Shown one piece after another: positions 57,479-64,000 of a stretch of 64,000 bases of DNA; within the stretch, counting starts at the first letter, position 1, and each line of letters begins with the position of its first letter. This DNA is from Zhongshania antarctica (GTDB lineage: Bacteria; Pseudomonadota; Gammaproteobacteria; Pseudomonadales; Spongiibacteraceae). A model generated the notes under the pieces. It was given only the letters and a program-made list of their open reading frames with translations. It was not told where the DNA came from and did not search any database. A program made the translations under genes and the position numbers. The stretch spans positions 1 through 64,000 of the forward strand of contig NZ_JACHHW010000008.1 of assembly GCF_014202945.1 (NCBI RefSeq), given 5' to 3'.

Positions 57479-58291
57479 TTATTCATCACAACAGGCGCGG
57501 TGATTCATTGACAGCGCAGGCGCCTGGCAGTCGGGCTTGCCAATAACCTTGGCGGGCACGCCTGCTACCACGGTATGGGGCGGTACATCGCGTAATACCA
57601 CGCTACCGGCCATTACCTGCGCACCCTCACCAATATGTATATTGCCCAGTATTTTTGCGCCAGCGCTGAGTAATACGCCATCAGCGACCTTGGGGTGGCG
57701 ATCACCTTCTTCTTTGCCGGTGCCGCCAAGGGTGACCGATTGCATAATAGAGACATTATTGCCCACGACGGCGGTTTCGCCGATCACAATACCCGTCGCG
57801 TGGTCCATTAGAATACCTTGACCGATTCTTGCGGCGGGGTGAATGTCGACGCCAAACTCGCAGGAAATTCGGTTCTGGAAATATAGGGCTAGCGATGTCC
57901 TGCCCTGTAACCACAGCGCGTGGGCGATGCGGTAGGACTGCAGGGCATGAAAGCCTTTGAAATACAAAAAGGGTATCGACAGACTGCCACATGCCGAATC
58001 GCGCTCAAATACCGCGCAGATATCGGCGCGTATGGCGCCGCCAATACTGGGATCGCTAATAAACGCTTCTTCAATGACTTCTCTTACCAGCAGAGCCGAT
58101 GCTGCTGGACTGTCGAGACTGTGTGCCAAGTGAAAGCTGAGCGCTGTTTCCAGGGTGTCGTGATTGAGAATGGTTGCATGTAGAAAACTGGCTAGCACTG
58201 GCTCGCGCTCAACCTCGCAGGCGGTTTCCTTGCGGATGGTTTGCCATACAGGATCGAGCTTGTCGGTTTTCTTTGCGGCGTGAATAGTCAT
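57479..58291 (-). CDS. cysE: Serine O-acetyltransferase
   Basis: Makes O-acetylserine for cysteine synthesis. The 270 residues have an N-terminal helical domain (DPVWQTIRKETACEVEREPVLASFLHATILNHDTLETALSFHLAHSL) and a left-handed beta-helix with FGVDIHPAARIGQGILMDHATGIVIGETAVVGNNVSIMQSVTLGGTGK and VLLSAGAKILGNI. This is the CysE-type, not the shorter EpsC form. Its C-terminal tail (MNHRACCDE) is Cys-rich, unlike the usual Ile ending. Convergent with the M48 gene. Confidence 0.94.
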   Translation of the reverse strand: MTIHAAKKTDKLDPVWQTIRKETACEVEREPVLASFLHATILNHDTLETALSFHLAHSLDSPAASALLVREVIEEAFISDPSIGGAIRADICAVFERDSACGSLSIPFLYFKGFHALQSYRIAHALWLQGRTSLALYFQNRISCEFGVDIHPAARIGQGILMDHATGIVIGETAVVGNNVSIMQSVTLGGTGKEEGDRHPKVADGVLLSAGAKILGNIHIGEGAQVMAGSVVLRDVPPHTVVAGVPAKVIGKPDCQAPALSMNHRACCDE

Positions 58292-58432
58292 GATGAATAG
58301 TGTATCGAAAATGTCGACAAAGTATAGCGCTGCGTTCTGCTCGTGTAACCTGAGATTCCCATTGAAACACGATCTTCATGCTTTGGTAATCTTACAGCCA
58401 TTGCCCCCGAGCAATGGGCTTGCGACACTAGA

Positions 58433-59179
58433 ATGACGTTTTCCGATGGACTCATTATGCGGCAAGATCAGCGACCCTACTGGGTTAAAAAGAACTATTT
58501 GCGTTTTCGAAGTTGGTATACCCAGCATTTTCTAAAGCCCGCCTGTGATTTTCTGGGCGATTACCCGACCTTTATGAAGCCTTGGTATATCTCAATTTCC
58601 GGCCCGAATATTGAGATTGGCCGCTGTGCCACGGTAATCGGTGAACCAGAAAATCGAGTCAAAATTGGCGTTTGGGGCAATGATGAGCACAGTGGTCGAA
58701 TTAAAATCGGTGACTATGTGCTGATTAGTCCGGGTACTCGGATTTCAGCAGCCAATGAAATCATTATTGGTGACAGCGTCATGATCGCCAATGGCGTATA
58801 TATCACTGACAGCGATTGGCATCAGATGTACGACCGAGCTAGTCGCAGCACCGATTTTGCCCCGGTTCATATTGGTAATAATGTGTGGCTGGGTGACCGC
58901 AGTACCGTGCTTAAGGGCGTCACAATTGGCGAGAACAGCGTGGTTGCGGCCTGCGCGGTAGTGAGTCGGGATGTGCCTGCGAATGTTGTGGTAGCCGGTA
59001 ATCCGGCCGTCGTAGTGAAAGAGTTGGATGTGACTCGGCCAATGAAAACCCGCGCAGACTATTTTGCTGACCCCGAGGGACAAGCTAAATTTTTTGACGG
59101 TGTTGATAAGATGGTGCTACAAAAAAACGGCTTCTTGCGCTGGTTGCGAATATTGTTAAAGCCGAGTACTAAGGATTAG
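58433..59179 (+). CDS. Hexapeptide-repeat acyltransferase of unknown substrate
   Basis: The 248-residue protein contains a left-handed beta-helix of hexapeptide repeats (IGRCATVIGEP, IKIGDYVLISPGTRISAANEIIIGDSVMIANGVYI, VHIGNNVWLGDRSTVLKGVTIGENSVVAACAVVSRDVPANVVVAGNPA) and ends with a basic tail. This is the WbbJ/NodL-type O-acyltransferase layout. The N-terminal 60 residues are aromatic-rich (YWVKKNYLRFRSWYTQHFL) and might bind the membrane surface. Substrate unknown. The ATG at 58433 lacks a clear ribosome-binding site and 58457 is an alternative. Stands alone, divergent from cysE. Confidence 0.82.
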   Translation: MTFSDGLIMRQDQRPYWVKKNYLRFRSWYTQHFLKPACDFLGDYPTFMKPWYISISGPNIEIGRCATVIGEPENRVKIGVWGNDEHSGRIKIGDYVLISPGTRISAANEIIIGDSVMIANGVYITDSDWHQMYDRASRSTDFAPVHIGNNVWLGDRSTVLKGVTIGENSVVAACAVVSRDVPANVVVAGNPAVVVKELDVTRPMKTRADYFADPEGQAKFFDGVDKMVLQKNGFLRWLRILLKPSTKD

Positions 59180-59213
59180 GGTCGCGCCGCTAATTTTCAA
59201 AAAAGTGTTCAGT

Positions 59214-60140
59214 TTATTTTGCTGCGGGCCTGTCTAATATTTCCATTTTCGCGGGAACGCCTTCTGAGCCAATCAGGAGGCGTTTACCGTCTAGGCTAAA
59301 GGTTCCGGCCTCAATCTGAGGCAGCGGTTTTACATTCACCACGACGGGCGTCGCGTTTAAGGCGTGCAGCCAGCTTTGATTTTGTTTGCGCGGGAAATAG
59401 TAGGCTTTGCCGAGGGTGACAATAATGGCGGCATCACCGGTAGGGCTAAATGCCATCGCTGTTGGGGAAAAACGGGTTATGCGCCCAGCGCCTTGAGCTT
59501 GGTGTTTGTCGATACTTGGGATACTGCGGATCTCCCCTAAATAATTCAATGGCACCGGCTGTCCAGCCAGCGCGTCTAGGGAAAATCGGTAGAGGCGAGG
59601 GTGGGTGTCACGCTTACTCAGCAAATAGATAAAGCGCTCACGGCTATCTACCGCGAGGGCTTCGGCGTCTCGGGGACCGTCTTCGTTAATTAACATGAAA
59701 TGGCGTTGCACGCTGGCTTCCATCACCGGCGATTTCAGCAGTTCAGGCTCGGCTATTAAGTACACGTCTGTGTAGGGCCGAAACGCCATATTGTCGCCAA
59801 TATCAGCAAGGAGCAAATAACTGCCACTGGCGTCGCTAAAGCTGTCCATATCTTCCCAGTCAAAGGCGCTAGCGCCTTTGACGCGTAGCTCAGTGAGGAG
59901 TTGTCCCTGTTCATTAAAGGCAAATAGGCGGGGGCTGTCACCACTGTCGTTGTGTGCCCAGTAACGATTATTGTGGTGAGCGCTGGCGGTGATGCCGCTC
60001 ATCTCGGTGAGTAAGGTGCTGTTTATTTCGATATGGCGGGCTGGAGCAGCGCCTGCAGTTGTGGCAAAAGTAAGCTGGGCGGCCACGGCAATACAAGCGC
60101 ACAGCATGCCGATGAACGTGCGAATTCTGAGTATGCTCAT
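59214..60140 (-). CDS. Secreted beta-propeller-like protein, 308 residues, unknown function
   Basis: A signal peptide (MSILRIRTFIGMLCACIAVAAQLTFATTAGA) precedes repeated segments typical of propeller blades: SGITASAHHNNRYWAHNDSGDSPRLFAFNEQG, RFIYLLSKRDTHPRLYRFSLD, AMAFSPTGDAAIIVTLGKAYYF and GTFSLDGKRLLIGSEG. The overall look is that of NHL/PQQ-like or SdiA-regulated-type propellers, but I cannot name a family. It should be periplasmic. It is divergent from the TetR gene with about 200 bases between them. Confidence 0.75.
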   Translation of the reverse strand: MSILRIRTFIGMLCACIAVAAQLTFATTAGAAPARHIEINSTLLTEMSGITASAHHNNRYWAHNDSGDSPRLFAFNEQGQLLTELRVKGASAFDWEDMDSFSDASGSYLLLADIGDNMAFRPYTDVYLIAEPELLKSPVMEASVQRHFMLINEDGPRDAEALAVDSRERFIYLLSKRDTHPRLYRFSLDALAGQPVPLNYLGEIRSIPSIDKHQAQGAGRITRFSPTAMAFSPTGDAAIIVTLGKAYYFPRKQNQSWLHALNATPVVVNVKPLPQIEAGTFSLDGKRLLIGSEGVPAKMEILDRPAAK

Positions 60141-60337
60141 GTGGATCCTGTCGGGGTGGCAAGTAGCTGTTTACTATGGAGTGCGTAGGTTAGGTGCTTG
60201 TTCCCTCACCGCTGAGCTATTTTACACTCGTAATGTAATGGATTTAAGACACTGGTGTTTTGCCAAGCTCTCAATGCTGCCGGCTTCAAGAAAATGCAAA
60301 TATAGACAGCGTCAAGATGCCTTGGTAGATTGGCCGG

Positions 60338-60982
60338 ATGTCAAAATCTGAAATTAGCGCCTGTACTACAGAAGTTAAGCCTTACCATCATGGTGATCTG
60401 CGACGGCAGCTGCTAGATGCTGCCGCTAATTTGATCCGCGAAGAGGGTGAGGCCGCTTTATCAATGCGAAAGCTTGCCCTCGCGGTTGGCGTGTCGCGCA
60501 CTGCACCATACCATCATTTTAGCGATAAGCAGGCTCTTCTGTGTGCCGTTGCTGAAGAGGGCTTTCGGCGCTTTCGACGTATTGTTACGACGCGCCTTGA
60601 CACTGCTGAACCCGCTGTCGTGATTGACGAGGCGGCGATCCGTTTATTTATACGTCGCTATATCGATTTTGCGGTGAATAACGCCGAGTATTACGACTTA
60701 ATGTTTGGCGGTCATTTGTGGAAGTCTGAGCAATTGACGGCGTCTTTGAAGGGGGAAGCCTACACCTCATTTAAGGTCTATGTTGACCAGATTCGCTGTT
60801 GGCAAAAAGCAAGATTGGTGTCATCCACGGTTGATCCGCTGCGCTATGCCCAGGTAAGTTGGTCGACCTTACACGGCATGAGTCGATTGCTGATTGACGG
60901 TATTTACTTAGACTCAGAAGCCGTAGCTGCCATGAGCGACGCCGCCGCCAATATGTTCTGGCAGCAACTACAGGCTGCTTAA
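60338..60982 (+). CDS. TetR/AcrR-family transcriptional regulator
   Basis: The 214-residue regulator has an N-terminal TetR helix-turn-helix (LLDAAANLIREEGEAALSMRKLALAVGVSRTAPYHHFSDKQALLCAVAEEGF) and a ligand-binding C-terminal domain of the WHG type (AEYYDLMFGGHLW, STLHGMSRLLIDGIYL). It lies 90 bases upstream of an ABC exporter operon in the same direction, which it may control; the inducer is unknown. The ribosome-binding site is weak. Confidence 0.9.
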   Translation: MSKSEISACTTEVKPYHHGDLRRQLLDAAANLIREEGEAALSMRKLALAVGVSRTAPYHHFSDKQALLCAVAEEGFRRFRRIVTTRLDTAEPAVVIDEAAIRLFIRRYIDFAVNNAEYYDLMFGGHLWKSEQLTASLKGEAYTSFKVYVDQIRCWQKARLVSSTVDPLRYAQVSWSTLHGMSRLLIDGIYLDSEAVAAMSDAAANMFWQQLQAA

Positions 60983-61071
60983 GCCACTATTACTTAGCAG
61001 GTCTTGCCTCAAGCACGGACATGGTTGACACTTCTTAGCCTTTGTTTTGGTGTTATGAGCTAGGAGTCTGT

Positions 61072-62034
61072 GTGTCGGCCATTATCAGCGTATCCAATCT
61101 GAATAAAATCTATGCTGGGGGCTTTCGGGCCCTGAATAATATTAGCCTCGATATTCGCCGAGGTGAAATTTTTGCGCTGCTTGGCCCCAACGGCGCTGGC
61201 AAAACCACCTTAATTAGTATTATTTGCGGCATTGTCAATCCCAGTAGCGGGACAATTAGCGCTGATGGCCACGATATTGTGCGGGATTATCGCGCGGCCC
61301 GCAGCAAGATAGGCTTGGTGCCCCAAGAGCTCTGCACAGATGGTTTTGAAAGCGTCATGGCAACCGTGAAGTTTAGCCGGGGCTTGTTCGGTAAGCCCCC
61401 AAATCCTGCGTATATCGAACAAATTCTGCGTCAACTGTCGCTATGGGATAAAAAGGATTCGCGGATCATGTCTTTGTCGGGTGGCATGAAGCGCCGGGTG
61501 ATGATTGCGAAGGCGCTATCGCATGAGCCGGAAATCCTGTTTTTAGATGAGCCGACCGCGGGGGTGGATGTGGAGCTGCGTCGGGATATGTGGGATATGG
61601 TGCGGGGGCTGCGGCAGCGGGGCGTGACAATTATTCTGACCACCCACTACATCGAAGAGGCCGAAGAAATGGCTGACCGAATTGGTGTGATTAACAAGGG
61701 TGAAATAGTTCTGGTAGAAGACAAACGTGTGTTAATGGATAAACTTGGGCAAAAACAACTGCGCCTGCAGTTGCAAAAGCCTTTGGCCGTGCTGCCGCAG
61801 GAGCTGCAAGCTTACCCTTTAAGCCTGGGCAATGAGGGAATGGAATTGATTTACCATTTTGATACCCAGAGTGAACACACCGGCATTGCAGATCTTTTTC
61901 GCCGCCTCGATGAGCACGGCATTGACTATAAAGACTTACAATCGCGGCAACGTTCCCTGGAGGATATTTTTGTTAGCTTGGTTTCAGCTCAACCACCTGC
62001 CGGTGCGCAGCAGGCCACGGAGGTGAGGTCATGA
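61072..62034 (+). CDS. ABC-2-type exporter, ATP-binding protein
   Basis: The GTG at 61072 is chosen because AGGAG lies five bases upstream and translation then starts [24 protein letters not shown]. The 320 residues have Walker [13 protein letters not shown], signature [15 protein letters not shown], Walker [13 protein letters not shown] and a His switch ([14 protein letters not shown]), plus a C-terminal regulatory domain. It resembles YadG-type exporters. It overlaps the permease gene by four bases. The substrate is unknown, and regulation by the upstream TetR gene is likely. Confidence 0.94.
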   Translation: MSAIISVSNLNKIYAGGFRALNNISLDIRRGEIFALLGPNGAGKTTLISIICGIVNPSSGTISADGHDIVRDYRAARSKIGLVPQELCTDGFESVMATVKFSRGLFGKPPNPAYIEQILRQLSLWDKKDSRIMSLSGGMKRRVMIAKALSHEPEILFLDEPTAGVDVELRRDMWDMVRGLRQRGVTIILTTHYIEEAEEMADRIGVINKGEIVLVEDKRVLMDKLGQKQLRLQLQKPLAVLPQELQAYPLSLGNEGMELIYHFDTQSEHTGIADLFRRLDEHGIDYKDLQSRQRSLEDIFVSLVSAQPPAGAQQATEVRS

Positions 62035-62792
62035 ATATTCACGCTATTCGGGCTATTTATCTGTTTGAGTTAGGTCGCACCTGGCGCACATTGATGCAGA
62101 GTATTGCCTCGCCAGTCATATCGACCTCACTGTATTTTGTGGTGTTTGGTTCGGCGATTGGTTCGCGCATGGTAGAAATTGACGGGGTGAGCTACGGCGC
62201 GTTTATTATTCCAGGTTTAATCATGCTGGCCTTATTAACCGAGAGCATTTCCAATGCTTCGTTCGGGATATATTTTCCCAAATACAACGGCACCATCTAC
62301 GAAATTTTATCGGCGCCAATTTCCATGCCGGAGATTCTGCTTGGCTATGTGGGCGCGGCGGCCAGTAAATCAGTGATACTGGGTGGGATTATCCTTATTA
62401 CTGCGCGCTTATTCGTTGACTATCATATTGCCCATCCGGTGTGGATGGTCACATTTCTGGTGTTAACGGCGGTCACCTTTAGCTTGTTTGGTTTTATTAT
62501 TGGTATTTGGGCCGATGGTTTTGAAAAGCTGCAAATTATACCCATGCTCATTGTGACACCACTGACTTTTCTCGGTGGCAGTTTCTATTCCATCACTATG
62601 TTACCGCCCCTGTGGCAGACCATTACCCTCGCAAATCCCGTTGTGTATTTGATCAGTGCTTTTCGTTGGAGTTTTTACGATGTTGCTGACGTCAATGTTG
62701 GTGTCAGCGTGGCAATGATTTTGCTGTTTATGGTGATTTGCTTGGCCTTGATTGCGTGGATTTTTCGCACCGGCTATCGACTAAAAAGTTGA
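62031..62792 (+). CDS. ABC-2-type exporter, permease protein
   Basis: The 253-residue integral membrane protein has six predicted helices and the ABC-2 motifs ([53 protein letters not shown] and [37 protein letters not shown]). It matches YadH-type permeases. GGAGGTGAGG precedes the ATG, which overlaps the ATPase stop (ATGA). Together they form a two-subunit exporter, probably functioning as a 2+2 dimer. Confidence 0.95.
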   Translation: MNIHAIRAIYLFELGRTWRTLMQSIASPVISTSLYFVVFGSAIGSRMVEIDGVSYGAFIIPGLIMLALLTESISNASFGIYFPKYNGTIYEILSAPISMPEILLGYVGAAASKSVILGGIILITARLFVDYHIAHPVWMVTFLVLTAVTFSLFGFIIGIWADGFEKLQIIPMLIVTPLTFLGGSFYSITMLPPLWQTITLANPVVYLISAFRWSFYDVADVNVGVSVAMILLFMVICLALIAWIFRTGYRLKS

Positions 62793-62925
62793 CCCCCTCA
62801 TTTGTTGCGGGGCTGACAGCGACTTCAGATCGAGGCCTTGCACTACAGGCTACTTTTAGTAAATGTTTGAACAAGCGCAAGTTTCAAAACTTGTTTTTGT
62901 ATGAAGACATGCTAATGTGGCCGCC

Positions 62926-63045
62926 ATGAATAATAAAAACGAAATCTTAAATTTAATTTCAATTATTTTAAAAGTGGACGGGCTGCCCGAGTTTTCGGTG
63001 CCGGCCTTTCTCTTTCAAGGCGATGGAGCTAGCTCGGTCGCTTGA
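62926..63045 (+). CDS. Possible 39-residue small protein
   Basis: A short frame starts MNNKNEILNLISIILKVDGL and ends GASSVA. The start is preceded by a purine-poor sequence with no ribosome-binding site, so support is weak. It lies in the 337-base gap 62793-63129 between the ABC permease and the Rnk-like gene. That gap otherwise shows only AT-rich stretches that may hold the promoter of the next gene. Confidence 0.25.
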   Translation: MNNKNEILNLISIILKVDGLPEFSVPAFLFQGDGASSVA

Positions 63046-63129
63046 TTAACCACGCTAATAAATTTAGAACTGAAAGTATGCGGTGCAATAACGTGCTGCA
63101 TATTGTCGGTACTATGCTTGGAGAGACGA

Positions 63130-63543
63130 GTGTTGACTAATTTGGATGATGAGTACTTATTGATAAAAGAGTCGGATTACCTGTCCTTAACCGAGTTTAT
63201 AAAGTGTAATCGGTCTGAGGCGACAGTGGCCCTTGCAGAGGAAATGCGCAAGGCGAAGGTGCTGGCTGACGAGGGTTTTCCTGACAATGTGGTGTCATTA
63301 AATGCCACAGTCGATTTTTTTGACCCCGAGCTTAGCAAGGAAAGTAAAGTCACTTTGGTGCTGCCGTGGCAAGCCGACTTGACCAAGAGAAAAGTGTCTA
63401 TTCTCTCGCCAGTCGGTTGTGCCTTAATTGGTTTGCGAACGGGCAGACGAATTAATTGGCCGTTGTTAAACGGTAAAACTCGCACCTTAGATATTGTCGG
63501 TGTGAGTCAGATGCAAAAGCGCAAAATACGGTCTCGCGCGTAA
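63130..63543 (+). CDS. Rnk/GreA-like C-terminal domain protein (nucleoside diphosphate kinase regulator)
   Basis: I start at the GTG at 63130, with GGAGAG just upstream; a TTG three bases on is equally possible. The 137 residues hold the GreA/GreB/Rnk C-terminal FKBP-like domain: VVSLNATVDFFDPELSKESKVTLVLPWQADLTKRKVSILSPVGCALIGLRTGRRINWPLLNGKTRTLDI. The N-terminal part is short and helical rather than the long coiled-coil of GreA. Such proteins bind RNA polymerase or act as Rnk-type regulators. No operon partner. Confidence 0.85.
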   Translation: MLTNLDDEYLLIKESDYLSLTEFIKCNRSEATVALAEEMRKAKVLADEGFPDNVVSLNATVDFFDPELSKESKVTLVLPWQADLTKRKVSILSPVGCALIGLRTGRRINWPLLNGKTRTLDIVGVSQMQKRKIRSRA

Positions 63544-63552
63544 GTACTGTAC

Positions 63553-63573
63553 AAAACCCCCGTGGACGGGGGC
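63553..63573 (-). terminator. Terminator overlapping the stop of the cytochrome-like gene
   Basis: On the minus strand CCCCCGTCCACGGGGG (six or more pairs, short loop) is followed by TTTT. It begins at the stop codon of the gene at 63573 and also faces the Rnk-like gene ending at 63543, so it can serve both directions weakly. Confidence 0.7.
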
Positions 63574-64000
63574 TAGCAAGGTCCTCCCGCATTTACCCAC
63601 AGCCGCAAAGCGTCGGCAAATTCACTTTGACTCAGTGGCGGGGTGCTGCGATTCGCGCCGGGATTCCAACCCCATAACACCAATTCATCTTCGGTCATGT
63701 GTCGGAATAAATCCTCTAGGCTGCGATTGCCGTTTTTACCCGTGTCTTTCAGTGCGGCACAGAGCTGGCTAGGACTTAAGTCTTCCCATGCCATGCTTAG
63801 TGGTGCCAGACCCCAGTGCGGTGCGCCCGGCACCTCGTCGTCGGCAACATTGCTATCTTGGTGGCAGGCTGAGCATTGCAGTGTTGGCGCGCCGTGGTTG
63901 TCTTCGCCGCGAACGACGAGTTGGTCGTGGCGGCGTCTTTCGTCACCTTGGCGAGGAAATTCGGTTTTGGTGTGACAGTTTAAGCAGCGCGGGTGGGTGA
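63573..64000 (-). CDS. Cytochrome c-like protein with two CxxCH motifs, 5'-truncated by the window edge
   Basis: Reading the minus strand from the edge without stops gives HPRCLNCHTKTEFPRQ, then CSACHQDSN, then PGAPHWGLAPLSMAWEDLSPSQLC and a C-terminal MTEDELVLWGWNPGANR...FADALRLWVNAGGPC. Two CxxCH haem-binding motifs and the HWGLAP/WGWNPG blocks match a family of diheme-like secreted proteins often annotated as isoquinoline-oxidoreductase-associated or hypothetical cytochromes. The N-terminus with the signal peptide lies beyond 64000. Function unclear. Confidence 0.75.
   Translation of the reverse strand, partial: THPRCLNCHTKTEFPRQGDERRRHDQLVVRGEDNHGAPTLQCSACHQDSNVADDEVPGAPHWGLAPLSMAWEDLSPSQLCAALKDTGKNGNRSLEDLFRHMTEDELVLWGWNPGANRSTPPLSQSEFADALRLWVNAGGPC

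Overview
This 64-kb window is a chromosomal segment of a gammaproteobacterium. It is most likely a marine, pseudomonad-like member of the Cellvibrionales/Spongiibacteraceae type. The basis is gene order: rnr-rlmB-rpsF-rpsR-rplI-dnaB, ubiE-ubiJ-ubiB-hisI-hisE-tatABC and mrcA/pilMNOPQ-aroK-aroB-gltB-gltD-hemE are all classical gammaproteobacterial blocks. The genus is inferred from protein style and synteny only.

Layout. (1) 1-10.4 kb is an accessory-looking block. It holds a truncated IS256-type transposase at the left edge, a two-gene RND efflux pump whose inner-membrane subunit lacks the second Asp of the proton relay, a two-component system, and a divergent disulfide-chemistry operon (dsbD, a membrane TlpA-like fusion, dsbG) in the same order as the Pseudomonas PA2476-PA2480 cluster. 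(2) 10.4-11.9 kb is a decayed strip with a LysM-domain relic, one small hypothetical gene and three copies of a repeat resembling insertion-sequence ends. (3) 11.9-21.04 kb is an integrated element of about 9 kb at the 3' end of tRNA-Leu(CAG). It carries a P4-type tyrosine integrase, an AlpA-type regulator, a TOPRIM/DUF927 primase-helicase, small unknown genes, one 340-residue unknown cargo gene and no virion genes. Two inverted iteron clusters flank its replication and cargo genes, and one leader looks like the P4 CI / C4 antisense-RNA immunity switch. It reads as a phage-satellite-like or small integrative mobilizable element.

(4) 21.0-28.5 kb is core: tRNA-Leu, RNase R, RlmB, the S6-S18-membrane protein-L9 operon with an S6:S18-binding leader, and DnaB. 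(5) 28.5-34.0 kb, minus strand, holds a ubiquinone/histidine/Tat operon whose last codons in tatC lie inside a palindromic dispersed repeat. (6) 34.0-35.9 kb encodes a two-gene primosome-like pair: a protein with three DnaT-type domains and an overlapping lambda-P-like protein. (7) 36-54 kb holds radA, PBP1A (mrcA), the type IV pilus assembly operon pilMNOPQ, aroK, aroB, glutamate synthase gltBD and hemE. (8) 54-64 kb holds assorted housekeeping genes (DUF1415, DUF4136 lipoprotein, Tag glycosylase, M48 protease, serine acetyltransferase, a second acetyltransferase), a secreted propeller-like protein, a TetR regulator with an ABC-2 exporter, an Rnk/GreA-like protein and the 3' part of a cytochrome c-like gene cut by the right edge.

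The most interesting parts are the tRNA-Leu element (antisense immunity leader, paired iteron clusters, unknown cargo) and the triple-DnaT/P-like gene pair. All functional statements come from reading the sequence. No database search was possible.
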